The position numbers were made by a program, and so were the translations under genes. Below the pieces are notes generated by a model. That model did no database searches, had not been told where the DNA came from, and worked only from the letters and a program-made list of their open reading frames with translations. Positions 42,740 through 45,032 of a stretch of 45,032 nt of DNA are shown here, piece after piece. Source of the stretch: Pseudomonadota bacterium (GTDB lineage Bacteria > Pseudomonadota > Gammaproteobacteria > Xanthomonadales > Rhodanobacteraceae). The DNA lies in assembly GCA_021781345.1 (NCBI GenBank), contig JAJXWZ010000167.1, forward strand, positions 1 to 45,032, in the 5' to 3' direction. How positions within the stretch are numbered: position 1 is the stretch's first letter; every line of letters starts with the position of its first letter.

Positions 42740-44245
42740 CTAGGCCGCCGCGCGCTTGGCCTCAACCTGCTGGCGCGGGCCGTGCTTGAGGGCTTCGCGC
42801 ACGTGTGCCACGAGCAGGTCGGACTCGGCCTCGTTGATCGAGAAATGCGGGGTGAAGCGCAACGAGTTGGCGCCGCCGTGGATCACGTTGATGCCGCGCT
42901 CGCGCATGTATTCCTCGGTCGAACCGGCGCCGAAGCACTTGAACTGGGGTGCGAGTTCGCAGGAGAACAGCAGGCCCGTGCCCTGTACCTTGGTGATCAG
43001 TCCGCCCAGTTCGTCCTTGAGCGCGTTCAGCTTGTTCACCAGCTCCGCGCCGCGGTTGCGGATGTTGGCGCGAAGTTCCGGGGTGATCTGCTGCAGCACC
43101 GCGCAGGCAATGTCCAGCGCGCGTGGATTGCCGGTCATGGTATTGCCGTAGATGCCCTTCTTGTACAGCGCTGCCGCGCGTTCGTTGACCGCCAGCACCG
43201 AGAGCGGGAACTGGCCACCGTTGAGCGCCTTCGAATAGGTTTCCATGTCCGGTGCCGGCAGCTTCTCGAAACCGGGGTAGTCGACCACCGAAAGCACGCC
43301 CTGCGCGCGCAGACCGGCCTGGATCGAATCGACCAGCAGCAGCGAATCGTGCCTGGCGGTGAGTTCGCGCGCCGCCGCGTAGAACTCCGGCGTCACCGCG
43401 CGGCCCGGATCGCCTTCGCCCATCACGGGTTCGAGGAACATCGCTTCGAAGAACCAGCCGTTCATCTCGGCCTCGTCGAAGGCGCGGCGCAGCGCCGCCA
43501 CGTCGTAGGGGTCGACCGCGATCACCGAATGCTCGTCACGGAAACTGGCGAGGTTGGCCTGGTAGGCCTTGCGGCTGGAATCGGAATACAGCGCCGGGCG
43601 ATCGGTACGACCGTGGAACGAGCCCTTGACCACCAGGCGCTTGATGGTGCGGCCGGCGTACTTGGCTCCCGGATCGGTCATCTGCTTGGCGTTGACGTCG
43701 GCGATGCGTGCGGCCAGCGTGACGCTCTCCGAGCCGGAGTTCGCGCACATGAACTTCGCGAACGGATGTTCGCCACGATGATGGCCGATCTCGCGGCGCA
43801 GCGCGTCGGTGAAGTGGCGCTGCGAGAGCGAGGGTGTCATCACGTTGGCCATCACCTGCGGCTTCGCGAGTGCCTGCATCACCGCCGGGGGGTTGTGGCC
43901 GAAGCCCAGCATGCCGTAGCCGCCGCAGTCGTAGAGCACCGCGCCCTTCAAGGTGACGACCCACGCGCCGCGCGCAGCCAACGGCAGGAACGGGCACACC
44001 GCGTCGTCCGGATAGAAATTGACGAATCCCGACTGCAGCGAGTGCAGCTGGACATCCTCGTCCTGGCCCAGGGCTTCGGGATGCTGCGATTTCAGTTGCG
44101 CGAAGGCAGCATGCGCGTCGGCGATGGCGCCAGCGAGGTCGGCATCCGCGGCGGCGAAACGCTCTATGGTGGCGTCGTCCAGGCCGCGGGTGCGGATCCT
44201 GCCGCCTTGGTTGCGAAGCTCGCGCAGCATGTCGATCGGATTCAT
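42740..44245 (-). CDS. Class-III PLP-dependent aminotransferase, substrate unknown
   Basis: The protein is 501 aa. ANSGSESVTLAARIADV (about 168-184), SFHGRTDRPAL, the Asp of LLVDSIQAGLRAQG (D306, PLP pyridine N) and the PLP-binding Lys in METYSKALNGGQFPLS (K339) define fold type I, class III. GFVNFYPDDAVCPFLPLAARGAWVVTLKGAVLYDCGGYGMLGFGHNPPAV is the usual N-terminal start of the domain, preceded by a 75-residue extension. Candidates in the class include lysine, ornithine and acetylornithine aminotransferases; none is distinguished by sequence alone. GGAGG lies 6 nt before ATG 44245. It stands alone. Confidence 0.85.
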   Translation of the reverse strand: MNPIDMLRELRNQGGRIRTRGLDDATIERFAAADADLAGAIADAHAAFAQLKSQHPEALGQDEDVQLHSLQSGFVNFYPDDAVCPFLPLAARGAWVVTLKGAVLYDCGGYGMLGFGHNPPAVMQALAKPQVMANVMTPSLSQRHFTDALRREIGHHRGEHPFAKFMCANSGSESVTLAARIADVNAKQMTDPGAKYAGRTIKRLVVKGSFHGRTDRPALYSDSSRKAYQANLASFRDEHSVIAVDPYDVAALRRAFDEAEMNGWFFEAMFLEPVMGEGDPGRAVTPEFYAAARELTARHDSLLLVDSIQAGLRAQGVLSVVDYPGFEKLPAPDMETYSKALNGGQFPLSVLAVNERAAALYKKGIYGNTMTGNPRALDIACAVLQQITPELRANIRNRGAELVNKLNALKDELGGLITKVQGTGLLFSCELAPQFKCFGAGSTEEYMRERGINVIHGGANSLRFTPHFSINEAESDLLVAHVREALKHGPRQQVEAKRAAA

Positions 44246-44320
44246 GGGGGCCTCCAGCGCGGCGTCGCCGGCACGGCGTCGCCCGTAAGTGATTCAAGCA
44301 AAAAAGGAAAAGGCCCCGTG

Positions 44321-44349
44321 ATTCTATCAGGCAGCCCGCGGCGGCGTAA
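44321..44349 (-). promoter_or_regulatory. Possible promoter of the aminotransferase gene
   Basis: On the minus strand, TTACGC and TAGAAT are separated by 17 bp, about 75 nt upstream of ATG 44245. The -35 is a partial match; the -10 is good. Confidence 0.4.
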
Positions 44350-44431
44350 CCCCGACGGCTCGCATGACGTGTGTCAGAGGCGATGCTTGACGGCTGCGAC
44401 TGAACGGGCGGGGGCGATGCACGCAAACTAG

Positions 44432-44448
44432 CTCCGAAATTCGGAGGG
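44432..44448 (+). promoter_or_regulatory. Palindrome covering the Shine-Dalgarno of the ABC gene
   Basis: CTCCGAA-A-TTCGGAG (44432-44446) is a perfect 7-nt-arm inverted repeat. Its right arm contributes most of the Shine-Dalgarno GGAGGG (44443-44448), 6 nt before GTG 44455. It may be a repressor operator or an SD-sequestering hairpin. Confidence 0.4.
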
Positions 44449-44454
44449 TCTGTC

Positions 44455-45032
44455 GTGAACTCGATGCCTCGTGGGGTTTCAACCGAATCATTGGCACGCG
44501 TGCCGCGCGCACCGCTGCCCGCCGCGCGCTTGTGCGCTGCGACCCGCCGGTTCGGCGACGTCGTGGCGTTGGACGACATGGATCTTGAGGTACGGTGTGG
44601 CGAGCTGCTGGCCCTTCTGGGACCCAACGGGGCTGGCAAGACCACGGCGATCTCGCTGTTGCTGGGCTTGGTATTGCCGACGAGCGGGCGTGCCGAACTG
44701 TTCGGATGTGCACCGCGACAGGTCGCCGCGCGACGACGCGCCGGTGCCATGTTGCAGGGCGCGCAACTCGGCAGCCACGCCCGGGTTGGCGAAATGATCG
44801 CCCTGTTTTCGGGCTATTACCCGAACCCTTTGCCGCTGGCCGAGACGCTGCGCCTGTCGGGCCTGGAAGATGCGGTGGCGCGTCCAGTGGCCAAGCTTTC
44901 CGGCGGCCAGCAGCAACGCCTGCGCTTTGCGCTCGCGATTTGTGGCGGTCCCGAACTGCTGTTCCTCGACGAGCCCACGGCAGGCATGGATGTCGAAGCG
45001 CGCCAGATCCTTTGGACAGCGGTGCGCGCGCT
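44455..45032 (+). CDS. ABC transporter ATP-binding protein (cut by window edge)
   Basis: The gene runs off the right edge; about 192 residues are visible and the ORF track has only shadow frames for it. Starting at GTG 44455 (SD GGAGGG), the Walker A is GPNGAGKTT, the signature LSGGQQQRLRFALA, and Walker B LLFLDEPTAGMD. Q-loop Gln in MLQGAQLG follows. The layout resembles drug/antibiotic or multidrug efflux type exporters with a separate permease (CcmA/DrrA-like), but the permease would lie beyond the window. The N-terminal 25 residues before the ATPase core are low-complexity; ATG 44464 is an alternative start. Confidence 0.88.
   Translation, partial: MNSMPRGVSTESLARVPRAPLPAARLCAATRRFGDVVALDDMDLEVRCGELLALLGPNGAGKTTAISLLLGLVLPTSGRAELFGCAPRQVAARRRAGAMLQGAQLGSHARVGEMIALFSGYYPNPLPLAETLRLSGLEDAVARPVAKLSGGQQQRLRFALAICGGPELLFLDEPTAGMDVEARQILWTAVRA

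Noticed and set aside
42782-44431. 549-aa plus-strand ORF
   Set aside because: Shadow of the aminotransferase; no start signals.

Overview
This window looks like core chromosome of a high-GC gammaproteobacterium of the order Lysobacterales (Xanthomonadales), probably near Rhodanobacteraceae (Rhodanobacter/Dyella-like). That is inferred from gene order, a methionine synthase split into two ORFs, a DUF6491 protein, a lipid-A-synthase N-terminal-domain protein and the style of the intergenic repeats. No sequence search was run. I see no prophage, transposase, CRISPR array or toxin-antitoxin pair. About 40 protein genes (two cut by the window edges) and one tRNA fill nearly all of the sequence.

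Layout. 1-4 kb: an edge-truncated secreted protein, a fatty-acid hydroxylase-family membrane protein, a DUF6491 protein, and the operon asmA-like > mutY > yggX (minus). 4-7 kb: ftsY (minus) diverges from rsmD, coaD and a lipoprotein gene. 7.5-13.2 kb: lepA, lepB, a DUF4845 gene, rnc, era and recO, the familiar translation, secretion and RNA-processing cluster. 13.2-17.9 kb: a receiver-HPt protein faces recO. A YdbH-like envelope protein with a DUF1318 (YdbL-like) lipoprotein follows, then a DegV protein. 17.9-20.2 kb: rlmD, tRNA-Val(CAC) on the opposite strand, a LABN-domain membrane protein and a small membrane protein. 20.2-25.1 kb: a three-gene minus-strand unit consisting of a SahR-like ArsR/methyltransferase regulator and two-part metH, with a near-perfect palindrome at the regulator's start codon. 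25.3-26.4 kb: an acyl-CoA dehydrogenase.

26.4-27.1 kb is the only long non-coding stretch. It holds two oppositely oriented, hairpin-rich elements. The plus-strand element has five hairpins, each with GGA in the loop, followed by an A/T-rich hairpin. This is the layout of a CsrA/RsmA-binding RNA and is the most interesting unexplained signal here.

27.1-34.1 kb: the conserved envelope and ribosome operon lptD > surA > pdxA > rsmA > apaG > apaH (minus). 34.1-42.2 kb: an M24 peptidase, then on the plus strand pyrG-kdsA, eno, ftsB, surE-pcm. The ispD-ispF-truD genes that often sit between ftsB and surE in relatives are absent. 42.2-45 kb: psiF-like gene with a clear terminator, a class-III aminotransferase, and the start of an ABC-transporter ATPase whose Shine-Dalgarno lies in a palindrome.

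Genes are tightly packed. Five pairs share a 4-nt ATGA overlap (metH part 1/part 2, rsmA/apaG, surA/pdxA, pyrG/kdsA, surE/pcm). At two convergent junctions the two stop codons pair with each other inside one shared hairpin.
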